Assembly: GCF_002799155.1 (NCBI RefSeq)
Contig: NZ_NERD01000002.1
Span: 3,162,001-3,226,000 of the forward strand
DNA: 64,000 nt
Reading direction: 5' to 3'
Origin: Stenotrophomonas maltophilia
Lineage (GTDB): Bacteria; Pseudomonadota; Gammaproteobacteria; Xanthomonadales; Xanthomonadaceae
The translations under genes were made by a program, and so were the position numbers. Below, piece after piece: positions 37,163-46,348 of the stretch; the first letter of the stretch is position 1; each line of letters begins with the position of its first letter. Below the pieces are notes generated by a model, which did no database searches, was not told where the DNA came from, and saw nothing but the letters and a program-made list of their open reading frames with translations.

Positions 37163-38068
37163 TCAGTCAAACACGCCCTGAGCCGCCAGCCGCGCCAGCT
37201 CGTCCACCACATAGCGCACCTTCGGCCGCAGGTGGCGGGTCGGTGGCCACAGCGCATGGATGTCGATGTGCCGCTGCATGTGTGCGTCCAGCACCGAGTG
37301 CAGCACGCCGGATTCCAGATGACGGCGCACCAGTGAAATGGGCATCTGGCAGATGCCCAGCCCGGCGATGGCCGCTTCGATCACCGCGTCGCCGTCGTTG
37401 AGCTGGTAGGCCGCGTTCGGGACGAACGTTCCCTCGGCATCGTCACTGCCAATCCGCCACCACACCGGCTGCCCGTGGCGGAAGCCAACGATGCTGCGGT
37501 GCTGCGCCAGTTCTTCCACGGTAGCCGGCACGCCATGCGCCTGCAGGTACTCCGGCGATGCGCAGGTGACCAGGCGTTGGCGGCCCAGCCGACGCGCGAC
37601 CAGGTGCTCTGCGTGGTGCAGGCCGCCGAAACGGATCAGCAGGTCGATGCCCTCTTCGACCGGATCGACGAAGTGATCGGTGAAGGTCATCGTCAGCTGC
37701 AGGTCCGGGTAGTGCCGGCACAGGCGCAACAGCACCGGCAGCACCACCAGGCGCCCGAACGAGGACGGCATGTCGATGCGCAGCCGTCCGCTGGGCAGGC
37801 CGGCCGAACCCAGGCAGGCCTCGGCGGCGGAGATCTCTTCCAGCGCCGCCGCACACGATGCGTAGTACGCCTCGCCGTCGGTGGTCAGCGCGATGCGCCG
37901 CGTGGTGCGGTGGAACAAACGCACGCCCAGCCGCGCTTCCAGCCGGGCGATGGCCTTGCCCACCGCCGAGCGCGAGATGCCCAGCGCGTCGGCAGCCTCG
38001 GTGAAGCTGCCCGAGCGGGCCGTGGTGACGAACGTGACCAGGCCATTCAACGATTCCAGCGGCAGCAT
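37163..38068 (-). CDS. LysR-type regulator, divergent from the ene-reductase gene
   Basis: A 301-residue LysR protein. Its HTH is LVTFVTTARSGSFTEAADAL, then SRSAVGKAIARLEARLG. The effector domain follows (LRIDMPSSFGRLVVLPVL, then TFTDHFVDPVEEGIDLLIRFG). It is of the DsdC/YafC-like subgroup that commonly controls a divergent oxidoreductase. The ene-reductase starts 122 bases away on the other strand with an operator-like dyad between them, so that gene is the probable target. Confidence 0.9.
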   Translation of the reverse strand: MLPLESLNGLVTFVTTARSGSFTEAADALGISRSAVGKAIARLEARLGVRLFHRTTRRIALTTDGEAYYASCAAALEEISAAEACLGSAGLPSGRLRIDMPSSFGRLVVLPVLLRLCRHYPDLQLTMTFTDHFVDPVEEGIDLLIRFGGLHHAEHLVARRLGRQRLVTCASPEYLQAHGVPATVEELAQHRSIVGFRHGQPVWWRIGSDDAEGTFVPNAAYQLNDGDAVIEAAIAGLGICQMPISLVRRHLESGVLHSVLDAHMQRHIDIHALWPPTRHLRPKVRYVVDELARLAAQGVFD

Positions 38069-38084
38069 CTCTCACCCCACATTG

Positions 38085-38099
38085 GGGACAAATAGTCCC
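38085..38099. promoter_or_regulatory. Dyad between LysR and ene-reductase genes (possible operator)
   Basis: GGGAC-AAATA-GTCCC is a perfect 5-bp-arm palindrome just upstream of the LysR start and about 90 bases before the ene-reductase ATG. It is a plausible LysR binding site; it could also be chance in GC-rich DNA. Confidence 0.4.
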
Positions 38100-38190
38100 G
38101 TCCGAAGGGAGATCGAAGCGCTTTATGCGCCTGCATGTCAACTCCATCCTGTGTGCATCGCGCCCCTGGCGCTCCTCCCCCCGCACCGAG

Positions 38191-39303
38191 ATGACCGACA
38201 TGACCGCCGCCCTGTTCCACCCCTTCGACCTGGCAGGCACCGCCCTGCGCAACCGCATCGCGATGGCCCCGATGACCCGCGCCCGCAACCCCGGTGCGGT
38301 CGCCAATGAACTCACCGCGCAGTACTACCGGCAGCGTGCCAGCGCCGGCCTGATCATCAGTGAAGGCACGCCGGTCTCGCCGCAGGGCCAGGGCTACATC
38401 GACGTGCCCGGCATCTGGTCGGCCGAGCAGGTGGCCGGGTGGAAGGTCGTCACCGAGGCGGTGCATGCCGCGCAGGGCACGATCTTCGCCCAGCTCTGGC
38501 ACGTCGGCCGCATGTCGCATTCCTCGCTGCAGCCTGACGGCGGGCAACCGGTCAGCGCCGGTACCCGCCCGGTCGCCAGCGCACCGAAGAACACCTCGTT
38601 CGTGTACCTGGCCGATGGCAGCCGCGGCCACGCCGATCCCACCCCGGCACGTACACTGGAGACCGCAGAGATTCCCGGCATCGTCGAGGACTTCGTGCGC
38701 GGCGCCGACAACGCCATCGCCGCCGGTTTCGATGGCATCGAGCTGCATGCCGCCAACGGCTACCTGTTCGAGCAGTTCCTCAACCCACTCATCAACCAGC
38801 GCGAAGACCGCTACGGCGGCTCATTGCCGAACCGTGCGCGATTGATCCTGGAGACGGTGGATGCGATGGCCGAGCGCATCGGCGCCCACCGCATCGGCGT
38901 GCGCCTGGCGCCGAACAACCTCACCTTCGACATGCCGTACTACCCCGACAACGAGGCCACCTACCTGTACCTGGCCGAGGAACTGGGCAAGCGCGGGCTG
39001 GCCTATGTGCATCTCAACGACAACCTGCAGGCGGGGCAGGCGGTGCTGGGCGAGGCCTTCCTGCAGCAGTTCAAGCAGGCCTACGGTGGCAACGTGATCC
39101 TGGCCGGCGGCATGACCCGCGAACGCGCGCTGCGCCTGGTCGACGAAGGCACCATCGATATCGCCGCCTTCGGCCAACCGTTCATCGCCAACCCGGATCT
39201 GGTCGAACGCCTGCAGCGGGACATCGCGCTGGCCACGCCCGACCGCAGCACCTACTACGGGGGCGGCAGGGAAGGCTACCTGGACTACCCGGCTGCAGGC
39301 TGA
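38191..39303 (+). CDS. Old yellow enzyme-type alkene reductase (NemA-like)
   Basis: A 370-residue FMN-dependent TIM-barrel oxidoreductase. Landmarks are FDLAGTALRNRIAMAPMTRA at the start, AQLWHVGRMSH, the substrate-binding His/Asn pair in GFDGIELHAANGYLFEQF with FLNPLINQREDRYGGS, and the phosphate-binding end (AGGMTRERA, AFGQPFIANPDL). It reduces activated C=C bonds, including N-ethylmaleimide-like electrophiles, with NADPH. ATG at 38191 fits the family start. It probably responds to the divergent LysR. Confidence 0.92.
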   Translation: MTDMTAALFHPFDLAGTALRNRIAMAPMTRARNPGAVANELTAQYYRQRASAGLIISEGTPVSPQGQGYIDVPGIWSAEQVAGWKVVTEAVHAAQGTIFAQLWHVGRMSHSSLQPDGGQPVSAGTRPVASAPKNTSFVYLADGSRGHADPTPARTLETAEIPGIVEDFVRGADNAIAAGFDGIELHAANGYLFEQFLNPLINQREDRYGGSLPNRARLILETVDAMAERIGAHRIGVRLAPNNLTFDMPYYPDNEATYLYLAEELGKRGLAYVHLNDNLQAGQAVLGEAFLQQFKQAYGGNVILAGGMTRERALRLVDEGTIDIAAFGQPFIANPDLVERLQRDIALATPDRSTYYGGGREGYLDYPAAG

Positions 39304-39312
39304 TCCCGCACG

Positions 39313-39350
39313 AGGTCGGATCCCCACCACAGGCGGGGCTCCGACCTTTG
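39313..39350. terminator. Hairpin between convergent ene-reductase and SUKH genes
   Basis: 13-bp arms with one mismatch (AGGTCGGATCCCC / GGGGCTCCGACCT) around a 9-base loop, followed by TTTG. Likely a bidirectional terminator. Confidence 0.6.
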
Positions 39351-39352
39351 GT

Positions 39353-40030
39353 TCAGGCGTCCTCGCGCACGTAGGCGAACGACTCGTCCAACCGCGCAAA
39401 GCCGATCACGTCAGCGACGATCGCCTGCGCGTCGTCTTCACTGATGTTGCCTTCTTCAATATCGTCAACGCGGGCGAACAGCCGCTGCAACGCCACGTAC
39501 TGGTCGCCGCGCAGGAAGGACTGATGGGTCTGCAGCCAGCGCTGCAGATTCCCGGCCAGCTCGCCGTGCGACAGCAGCGTGTACGGCGGCTGGTAGTCGG
39601 CAACGGCTTCGACCATCTTGCGGAACAGGAAATCCTGGTAGCTGGCGGCCAGCACATCCGCGCGGTCGTCGTCATGCCACACCATCACCACCGGCGGCTC
39701 GCTGAAACCGGGCGCGTTGCTCCAGAAGCAGTAGCTGTCACCCGCGCCGGTGCGCGCAAAGGGCAGCAGCTGCAGGTCAGTGCGCAGGGGGTTGTAGTGA
39801 TCCTCGGCGGTCAGCTCCTGCCACGCCTCGAGCAGCTCATCGTGTTCCAACGGCTCGTAGTCCTGGGCGTACAGCAGCACCGGCGGATCCGCCTGCAGCG
39901 TAGGGAACACCACCTCGGACCATTCCGGATGGGGAGTGCCCCAGCTCAATCGACCCGCGGCATGCAACTGCTTGAACAAGGGCGGGAAGGACTGGCCGGT
40001 GGCCTGTTCGATGTCAGATAGCGCGCTCAT
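39353..40030 (-). CDS. SMI1/KNR4 (SUKH) family protein
   Basis: A 225-residue acidic, soluble protein. The N-terminus (LSDIEQATGQSFPPLFKQLH), a central segment (LLPFARTGAGDSYCFWSNAP) and VVMVWHDDDRADVLAASYQD follow the SUKH fold used by many contact-dependent and polymorphic-toxin immunity proteins. The last ~60 residues are an added helical tail. No toxin is next to it. It could be an orphan immunity gene or a housekeeping SUKH protein; sequence alone does not decide. Confidence 0.82.
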   Translation of the reverse strand: MSALSDIEQATGQSFPPLFKQLHAAGRLSWGTPHPEWSEVVFPTLQADPPVLLYAQDYEPLEHDELLEAWQELTAEDHYNPLRTDLQLLPFARTGAGDSYCFWSNAPGFSEPPVVMVWHDDDRADVLAASYQDFLFRKMVEAVADYQPPYTLLSHGELAGNLQRWLQTHQSFLRGDQYVALQRLFARVDDIEEGNISEDDAQAIVADVIGFARLDESFAYVREDA

Positions 40031-40144
40031 GGATGTCCTTGCCGATGGAGGCCGCCCAGCTTGCCCGAATCCGCGCAGGAGATGTACCGGCAGCAGCCGG
40101 CGGCAGGACTAGACTGCAAGCACCGGATGCTGGAAATCGCCGCC

Positions 40145-40561
40145 ATGAACGCCACTGCCCGCAGCTTCATCGTCAACATCGACGTGCCCGACCTGGCCGC
40201 CGCCGAAGTCTTCTACGTGGCCGCCTTTGGATTGCATATCGGACGTCGGCTCGGTGCCGGCGCGGTGGAACTGCTCGGTGGACCGACACCACTGTACCTG
40301 TTGCAGAACGAGGCTGGCAGCGCCGCCACCGAAGACGGCGATGTACGCGACTACGAGCGCCACTGGACGCCGCTGCACCTGGACTGGGTGGTGGATGACA
40401 TCGACGCCGCGCTGACACGCGCGGTAACGGCTGGGGCAACACTCGAACAACCGGTGCGCGCGCGACGCTGGGGGTGGATCGCCGTACTGGCCGATCCGTT
40501 CGGCCACGGCTTCTGCCTGATCCAGTTCAGCCGCGAAGGCTACGATGCGCTGGTCGAATGA
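40145..40561 (+). CDS. VOC (glyoxalase-fold) family protein
   Basis: A 138-residue two-repeat VOC protein. The first half is IVNIDVPDLAAAEVFYVAAF, and the second half has LHLDWVVDDIDAALTRAVTA, ending with ADPFGHGFCLIQFS. His and Glu at the usual metal positions are partly present (LHLDW has His). It could bind or isomerise a small electrophile adduct, in keeping with the surrounding detoxification genes, but the substrate is unknown. I start at ATG 40145; the open frame upstream lacks VOC similarity. Confidence 0.82.
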   Translation: MNATARSFIVNIDVPDLAAAEVFYVAAFGLHIGRRLGAGAVELLGGPTPLYLLQNEAGSAATEDGDVRDYERHWTPLHLDWVVDDIDAALTRAVTAGATLEQPVRARRWGWIAVLADPFGHGFCLIQFSREGYDALVE

Positions 40562-40574
40562 CCGATCGTGGTCG

Positions 40575-40595
40575 GTGCCGGCCCTTGGCCGGGAC
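40575..40595. repeat. REP-like palindrome
   Basis: GTGCCGGCC-CTT-GGCCGGGAC, an imperfect member of the dispersed family, between the VOC gene and a convergent LysR gene. Confidence 0.6.
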
Positions 40596-40612
40596 TGCAT
40601 CTCCCATCGCAG

Positions 40613-41497
40613 CTACTCCCGCAACATATCCACGAACGCGCGCAGCGCGCCAGGCATCTGCCGCTGCTTCGGGTAGTACAACGCGAATCCCGCGAACGGT
40701 TCGCTCCAGTCTTCCAGCACCGCCACCATCTGCCCCGAATCGATGTACGGCCGCGCGGTGTCTTCCAGCACATAGGCCAGCCCGATGCCATCGAGCACGG
40801 CACTGACCACGGTGCCCTGCTCGCCCAGGGTCAGCCGCCCCGGCACGTCGATCTCCAGCGCCTGCCCGTCGCGCTCGAACTGCCACTTGTACAGATGACC
40901 ACTGGCAAAGCGGAAACGGATGCATTCGTGCATGGCCAGCTCACGCGGGTGCCGGGGTGCGGCCCGCCGCCGCAGGTACTCCGGCGCACCAACGATCAGG
41001 CCGCGCAGCGGCGGGCCCATCGGCACCGCGACCATGTCTTCGGGCACGAACTCATGCAGGCGCACACCGGCGTCGTAGCCCTCGGCGACAATGTCGACCA
41101 GGCCATCGTTTTCGGTCAGTTCCACGCGGATGTCCGGATGCGCGTGCAGGAAGCGCGCCAGCCGCGGCCCCAGCTGGGTCGGCACCGCCGCGCGGGTGGC
41201 GTTGATGCGTAGCAGGCCCGCCGGAGCGGCGCGGAACTGGTTCATCTCTTCCAGTGCGTCATGCACCTGCCCCAAGGCCGGCTGCAACCGCTCCAGCAGG
41301 CGCTGCCCGGCCTCAGTCAGGGCCACGCTGCGGGTGGTGCGATGGAACAGGCCCACGCCCAACCGTTCTTCCAGCGCGCGGATGGCATAGCTCACCGCCG
41401 AGGTCGACAGCGCCAGCTCGGCGCCGGCACGGCGGAAGCTGCGGTGACGGGCGACCGCCGCGAACGCGGCCAGGTGGGAAAGATTGTCAGTGGCCAT
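40613..41497 (-). CDS. LysR-type regulator, divergent from the alcohol dehydrogenase gene
   Basis: A 294-residue LysR protein. Its HTH is LAAFAAVARHRSFRRAGAEL, then STSAVSYAIRALEERLG. The effector-binding domain has LLRINATRAAVPTQLGPRLA and ENDGLVDIVAEGYDAGVRL. It lies 107 bases from the divergent zinc alcohol dehydrogenase gene, its probable target. A paralogue of the same regulator type sits at 37163-38068, also facing an oxidoreductase. Confidence 0.9.
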   Translation of the reverse strand: MATDNLSHLAAFAAVARHRSFRRAGAELALSTSAVSYAIRALEERLGVGLFHRTTRSVALTEAGQRLLERLQPALGQVHDALEEMNQFRAAPAGLLRINATRAAVPTQLGPRLARFLHAHPDIRVELTENDGLVDIVAEGYDAGVRLHEFVPEDMVAVPMGPPLRGLIVGAPEYLRRRAAPRHPRELAMHECIRFRFASGHLYKWQFERDGQALEIDVPGRLTLGEQGTVVSAVLDGIGLAYVLEDTARPYIDSGQMVAVLEDWSEPFAGFALYYPKQRQMPGALRAFVDMLRE

Positions 41498-41604
41498 GAT
41501 TGTGCAGTTCCACTTGATGAATCATGCCGATATCCGGGCTTCTTGGCCCGGGTTACGGCGCGTATTGTAAAACGCCTTTCGACAAACCCGCCAAGGATCC
41601 CCCC

Positions 41605-42663
41605 ATGTCCCTCGCCCGTGGTTACGCCGCCCATACCCATACCGACCCGCTGGTACCCTTCGAGTTCGAGCGCCGCGCCGTTGGCCCGAACGATGTGCGC
41701 ATCGAGATCCTCTACAGCGGCATCTGCCATTCGGACCTGCACCAGGCCCGTGATGACTGGGGTGGCTCGATCTACCCAATGGTGCCGGGCCACGAGATCA
41801 TCGGCCGGGTCACCGAGGTCGGCAGCAACGTCACCCGCTTCAAGGTCGGCGACCACGCCGGCGTGGGCTGCATGGTCGACTCGTGCCGCCACTGCGACGC
41901 CTGCGAACATGACCTGGAGCAGTACTGCGCCGAAGGCGCGACCTGGACCTACAACGGCCGTGAACGCGAAAGCGGTGCGCCGACCTACGGCGGCTATTCC
42001 GACCACGTGGTGGTCGAGCAGCGCTTCGTGGTGAAGGTGTCCGACAGCCTCGACCTGAAGGCGGCCGCGCCGCTGCTGTGCGCCGGCATCACCACCTGGT
42101 CGCCGCTGCGCCATTGGAAGGTCGGCCCCGGCCAGAAGGTCGGCGTGATCGGCCTCGGCGGCCTCGGCCACATGGGCGTGAAGTTCGCCAAGGCGCTCGG
42201 CGCGCACGTGGTGATGATCACCACCACCCCGGAAAAGGGTGCCGACGCCAAGCGCCTGGGCGCCGATGAAGTACTGGTCTCGCGCGATGCCGCGCAGATG
42301 AAGGCGCACGCCGGCAGCTTCGACTTCCTGCTCAATACCATCCCGGTCGGCCATGACACCAACCCGTACATGGGCCTGCTCAAGCGCGAGGCCACCATGT
42401 GCCTGGTCGGCGTGCTGACCGAACTGGACCCGCCGCTGACCGGCGGCAGCGTGATCTTCGGCCGCAAGCACCTGACCGGCTCGGCGATCGGCGGCATGGC
42501 CGAGACCCAGGAAATGATGGACTTCTGTGCCGAGCACGGCATCGTCAGCGACGTCGAGATGATCGACATCAAGAACGTCAACGAGGCCTGGGAACGCATG
42601 GCGAAGAACGATGTGCGCTACCGCTTCGTGATCGACATGGCGACGATGAAGAACGCCGCCTGA
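41605..42663 (+). CDS. Zinc-dependent NAD(P) alcohol/aldehyde dehydrogenase (YahK/CAD-like)
   Basis: A 352-residue medium-chain dehydrogenase. The catalytic zinc site lies in SGICHSDLHQ and GHEIIGRV with a later Cys (LLCAGITTW). The structural zinc cysteines are in CRHCDACEHDLEQYC, and nucleotide binding is GVIGLGGLGHMGVKFAK. This pattern fits the cinnamyl-alcohol-dehydrogenase group, represented in E. coli by the broad aldehyde reductase YahK, which prefers NADPH. I start at the ATG of MSLARGYAAH. A strong terminator follows at 42684. Confidence 0.92.
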   Translation: MSLARGYAAHTHTDPLVPFEFERRAVGPNDVRIEILYSGICHSDLHQARDDWGGSIYPMVPGHEIIGRVTEVGSNVTRFKVGDHAGVGCMVDSCRHCDACEHDLEQYCAEGATWTYNGRERESGAPTYGGYSDHVVVEQRFVVKVSDSLDLKAAAPLLCAGITTWSPLRHWKVGPGQKVGVIGLGGLGHMGVKFAKALGAHVVMITTTPEKGADAKRLGADEVLVSRDAAQMKAHAGSFDFLLNTIPVGHDTNPYMGLLKREATMCLVGVLTELDPPLTGGSVIFGRKHLTGSAIGGMAETQEMMDFCAEHGIVSDVEMIDIKNVNEAWERMAKNDVRYRFVIDMATMKNAA

Positions 42664-42683
42664 CCGATTGGCGACTGTGAACG

Positions 42684-42712
42684 AAGAACCCCGGCACTGC
42701 CGGGGTTCTTTT
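42684..42712 (+). terminator. Rho-independent terminator after the alcohol dehydrogenase gene
   Basis: 13-bp perfect arms (AAGAACCCCGGCA / TGCCGGGGTTCTT) meet at a single central base, followed by TT to make a T run (42709-42712). A REP-like GGCCGCTGGCC core follows at about 42723. Confidence 0.85.
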
Positions 42713-42754
42713 GGGTCGCGTCGGCCGCTGGCCGGCACGACCCATGCATTGGGC

Positions 42755-44011
42755 ATGACGAAGGTCAAGGAGGCGGCAACCGCCCAGGCGCAGACTCACC
42801 GCATGGCCCGCCTGCCCTCCCCTGCGATGCTGATGCGCGCGCCGCATCGACTGCTGTTCTTCATCGGCGCCAGCAACCTGCTGCTGGCGATGCTGTGGTG
42901 GGCGATGTGGCTGGGCGCATTGCGCGGGTTGTGGACGCCGCAGCCGCCGCCACTGCCACCGGCCTGGTTGCACGCGCTGCTGATGCAGTACCTGGTGCTG
43001 CCCAGTTTCATCTTCGGTTTCCTGCTCACGGTGTTCCCGCGTTGGATGGCGCAACCGGAGCTGTCACGCAACCATTACGCGCCGGTGGGCATCGGCCTGT
43101 TTGGCGGGCAGGCGCTGCTGATTGCCACCGCCTGCGGCTGGGCACCCGGGTTGTGGCCCGGCCTGCTGCTGGCACTGGCCGGCTGGAGCGCCGGACTGAT
43201 CGTGCTGGGACGCGTGCTCAAGGCCGCCGGCCCCAACCGCAACTGGCATGCGCGCGCCTGCCATGCAGCTCTGCTGTTGGGCTGGCTGGGGCTGCTGCTG
43301 TTCATGGCGGTGGTGCGCGGCCACGCCACGCTGATGCCGGTCACTGTGGCACTCGGTACGTTCGGCCTGCTGCTGCCGGTCTACCTCACCGTCGCGCATC
43401 GGATGATCCCGTTCTTCGCCAACAACGTGGTGGACGGCTACGTGCCGTGGCGACCGCTGCGCTGGCTGGCCGCGATGTGGGCGCTGCTGATGCTGCGCTT
43501 GCTGTTGAGTGCGTTGCAGATCGACAACCTGCTGTGGCTGGCCGATGCGCCGCTGCTGGTGTTGTCGCTGCAGGCGCTATGGCACTGGTGGCCACGCGGG
43601 CCGATGCCGGGCCTGCTCGTGGCCCTGTTCCTGGCGCTGGCGTGGCTGCCGATCAGCTTCGCGTTGTATCTGCTGCAGGACATCGGCCAGATGCTCGCCC
43701 ATCCGCAGCTGCTCGGCCGCGCGCCGCTGCACGCACTCGCCGTGGGACTGTTCGGCAGCCTGCTGGTGGCGATGGTGACCCGGGTCACCCAAGGTCATTC
43801 CGGGCGACCGCTGGTGATGCCGGCAGTGGCCTGGTTCGCGTTCGTCGCGCTGCAGGCAGTGGCGATCATGCGCATCCTTGCCGAGCTGATGCCCGATGCC
43901 TATGCGTGGCATTTCGCCGCCGCCATCGGTTGGCTGCTGGCACTGTCCCCATGGGTGGCCCGGCTGGGCTGGATCTACCTGAGCCCTCGACGCGACGGCA
44001 AACCGGGCTGA
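42755..44011 (+). CDS. NnrS family protein
   Basis: A 418-residue polytopic haem-copper-type membrane protein with about 12 helices. NnrS landmarks are APHRLLFFIGASNLLLAMLW near the start, PSFIFGFLLTVFPRWM, LPVYLTVAHRMIPFF with the conserved His/Arg, and LFGSLLVAMVTRVTQGHSGR. NnrS proteins ease nitric-oxide stress and are usually part of denitrification regulons; no NO reductase is visible here. The start is uncertain: ATG 42755 lacks a ribosome-binding site, and ATG 42803 gives a shorter N-terminus that still keeps the whole fold. Confidence 0.85.
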   Translation: MTKVKEAATAQAQTHRMARLPSPAMLMRAPHRLLFFIGASNLLLAMLWWAMWLGALRGLWTPQPPPLPPAWLHALLMQYLVLPSFIFGFLLTVFPRWMAQPELSRNHYAPVGIGLFGGQALLIATACGWAPGLWPGLLLALAGWSAGLIVLGRVLKAAGPNRNWHARACHAALLLGWLGLLLFMAVVRGHATLMPVTVALGTFGLLLPVYLTVAHRMIPFFANNVVDGYVPWRPLRWLAAMWALLMLRLLLSALQIDNLLWLADAPLLVLSLQALWHWWPRGPMPGLLVALFLALAWLPISFALYLLQDIGQMLAHPQLLGRAPLHALAVGLFGSLLVAMVTRVTQGHSGRPLVMPAVAWFAFVALQAVAIMRILAELMPDAYAWHFAAAIGWLLALSPWVARLGWIYLSPRRDGKPG

Positions 44012-44040
44012 CCGCATCGCCGGCCAGGCAACGTCCATCG

Positions 44041-44066
44041 GTAGCGCCGGGCCATGCCCGGCCGCC
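44041..44066. repeat. GTAG-type short palindrome (SMAG-like)
   Basis: GTAGC followed by a 7-bp stem GCCGGGC-CAT-GCCCGGC (44046-44062), between the convergent nnrS and glutamate-cysteine ligase genes. Confidence 0.7.
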
Positions 44067-44078
44067 ACCGCAATCCAC

Positions 44079-45443
44079 TCAGTACGCGAACTCGCGGAAC
44101 ACCGGATCGACATCACCGTGCCAGCGGCCATGGAACAGGGCCAGCTTGCGCTCGGCCGGGGTCAGGCCGGATTCGACGATCTCCTGCAGCACGTCCAGGA
44201 ACTTGCTCTCGTCCTGGCCATCGGCATTGCGCGCCGCGCGGCGCTTGAGGCCTTCCACCGAAATCTTCACCGCCTCGCGGGCCAGGTCGCGCACCGTGCC
44301 GTTGCGGAACGGCAGGTTCATCGCATGCTTCGGCACGCCGTCACGCAGTGCATGGCGCTCGGCCAGGGTGAAGTCACGCACCAGGTCCCACGCCGCATCC
44401 AGCGCGGTGTCGTCGTACAGCAGGCCGACCCAGAACGCCGGCAGCGCACACAGGCGGCTCCACGGGCCACCGTCGGCACCACGCATCTCCAGGTACTTCT
44501 TCAGGCGCACTTCCGGGAACGCGGTGGTCATGTGGTCCGACCAGTCGCGCAGCGTGGGCAGCGCACCCGGCAGCACCGGCAGCCTGGCCTGCATGAAATC
44601 GCGGAAGCTCTGCCCGCTGGCGTCGTGGTAGGTGCCGTCGCGGTAGGAGAAGTACATCGGCACGTCGAGCAGGTAGTCGACATAGCGCTCGTAACCGAAG
44701 CCATCCTCGAACACGAAGTCGAGCATGCCGGTGCGGTCGGCGTCGGTGTCGGTCCAGATGTGCGAGCGGTAGCTCAGGTAGCCGTTCGGCTTGCCTTCGG
44801 TGAACGGCGAATCGGCGAACAGCGCGGTGGCGATCGGCTGCAGCGCCAGCGACACGCGGAACTTCTTCACCATGTCCGCTTCGGTGGCGTAGTCCAGGTT
44901 CACCTGCACCGTGCAGGTGCGGGTCATCATGTCCAGGCCGAGCGAGCCGACCTTGGGCATGTACGCGCGCATGATCTTGTAGCGGCCTTTCGGCATCCAC
45001 GGCATTTCATCGCGCTTCCACTTCGGCTGGAAACCCATGCCGAGGAAACCCAGCTGCAGTTCACCGGCCACCTGTGCCACTTCGTTGAGATGGGTACCGG
45101 TCTCGACGCAGGTCTGGTGGATGGTCTCCAGCGCCGCGCCGGACAGTTCCAGCTGGCCGGCCGGTTCCAGCGTCACCGAGGCCCCGTCGCGCAACAGGGC
45201 GATGGTGTTGCCATTCTCCCGCACCGGCTCCCAGCCGAAGCGGACCAGGCCGTTGAGCAGCGCTTCGATGCCGCGCTCGCCTTCGAAGGTCGGCGGGCGC
45301 AGGTCATCCAGGCGGAACCCGAACTTCTCGTGCTCGGTACCGATGCGCCATTGTGCGCGGGGCTTCTCGCCGGAGGCGATCACCTCCACCAGCTGCGAGC
45401 GGTCGGTAATGGGGGTATCGGCGACGTGGCTGGGGCTCGACAA
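44079..45443 (-). CDS. gshA: Glutamate-cysteine ligase (plant/alpha-proteobacterial type)
   Basis: About 454 residues. It catalyses the first step of glutathione synthesis (glutamate + cysteine + ATP). Family segments are [12 protein letters not shown] (substrate glutamate region), [43 protein letters not shown] and [17 protein letters not shown]. It belongs to the group shared with plants and Xanthomonas, not the E. coli GshA fold group. No ATG starts the frame. I use a TTG at 45441-45443 (reading [11 protein letters not shown]), which fits the family length; another TTG lies at 45498-45500. It supplies the cofactor needed by frmA/fghA nearby. Confidence 0.9.
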   Translation of the reverse strand: MSSPSHVADTPITDRSQLVEVIASGEKPRAQWRIGTEHEKFGFRLDDLRPPTFEGERGIEALLNGLVRFGWEPVRENGNTIALLRDGASVTLEPAGQLELSGAALETIHQTCVETGTHLNEVAQVAGELQLGFLGMGFQPKWKRDEMPWMPKGRYKIMRAYMPKVGSLGLDMMTRTCTVQVNLDYATEADMVKKFRVSLALQPIATALFADSPFTEGKPNGYLSYRSHIWTDTDADRTGMLDFVFEDGFGYERYVDYLLDVPMYFSYRDGTYHDASGQSFRDFMQARLPVLPGALPTLRDWSDHMTTAFPEVRLKKYLEMRGADGGPWSRLCALPAFWVGLLYDDTALDAAWDLVRDFTLAERHALRDGVPKHAMNLPFRNGTVRDLAREAVKISVEGLKRRAARNADGQDESKFLDVLQEIVESGLTPAERKLALFHGRWHGDVDPVFREFAY

Positions 45444-45595
45444 GGGGAAGGCTCGCTGGACTGTGGCGGGGGATGTGGGGCCCGGGGCCTTCCATCGCAA
45501 GGGCGCACTATAGCGTGGCGACCCGTTGCGTCATGCGACGGTGGCAGGTTGCAGCATCCCACCGACGCCCTCTTGACCCTCGTACACTCAAGGCC

Positions 45596-46300
45596 ATGAG
45601 CCGCCATTCGCGACACCCCGAACTGCATCGCTCCGAGCGCGTCGGCTGGCTGCGTGCCGCCGTGCTGGGGGCCAACGATGGCATCGTCTCGGTGGCCGGC
45701 CTGGTGGTGGGCGTGGCCGCCAGCGGTGCCTCCGCAGTGACCATCCTGGCCACCGGCGTGGCTGGCACCGTGGCCGGCGCGATGTCGATGGCCGCCGGCG
45801 AGTATGTCTCGGTGCAGACCCAGGCCGACACCGAAGACGCCGACCTGGCGATGGAAAAGCGCGAACTGCACGAAGACCCGCACAGCGAGCTGGAAGAACT
45901 GGCCGCGATCTACCGCCAGCGCGGCCTGGAGCCTGCGCTTGCCCGGCAGGTGGCCGAACAGCTCACTGCCCACGATGCACTGGGCGCCCACGCCCGCGAT
46001 GAACTGGGCATCACCGATACGCTGCGCGCCCGCCCGCTGCAGGCGGCGCTGGCCTCGGCCGGCGCCTTCACCTGTGGCGCGGCGCTGCCGGTGCTGACCG
46101 CACTGCTGGCGCCGTCGGACAAGGTCGCGATGATGACCACCGCCAGCACCTTGCTCGGCCTGTGCCTGACCGGCGCGATGGCGGCCCAGGCCGGCGGTGC
46201 TTCGCCGTTGCGCGGTGCACTCCGCGTCGTGTTCTGGGGTGCGTTGGCGATGGCCGCCGCCGCCGGCGTCGGTCGCCTGCTCGGCGCCCATGTGGCATGA
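45596..46300 (+). CDS. VIT1/CCC1-family transporter-like membrane protein
   Basis: A 234-residue membrane protein of the vacuolar iron transporter family, with about five helices. The first helix region is GWLRAAVLGANDGIVSVAGL. The family signature GAMSMAAGEYVSVQTQADTE carries the metal-binding Met/Glu residues. A charged cytosolic segment (about 82-140, rich in Glu) precedes three C-terminal helices. In relatives it moves Fe(II)/Mn(II) out of the cytosol; direction and metal are not determinable here. ATG at 45596 fits the family start. Confidence 0.88.
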   Translation: MSRHSRHPELHRSERVGWLRAAVLGANDGIVSVAGLVVGVAASGASAVTILATGVAGTVAGAMSMAAGEYVSVQTQADTEDADLAMEKRELHEDPHSELEELAAIYRQRGLEPALARQVAEQLTAHDALGAHARDELGITDTLRARPLQAALASAGAFTCGAALPVLTALLAPSDKVAMMTTASTLLGLCLTGAMAAQAGGASPLRGALRVVFWGALAMAAAAGVGRLLGAHVA

Positions 46301-46348
46301 GTACCGGCAGCGTATTTCCCGCTGGAATGAGCCGCTGTTGCCGAGTTC

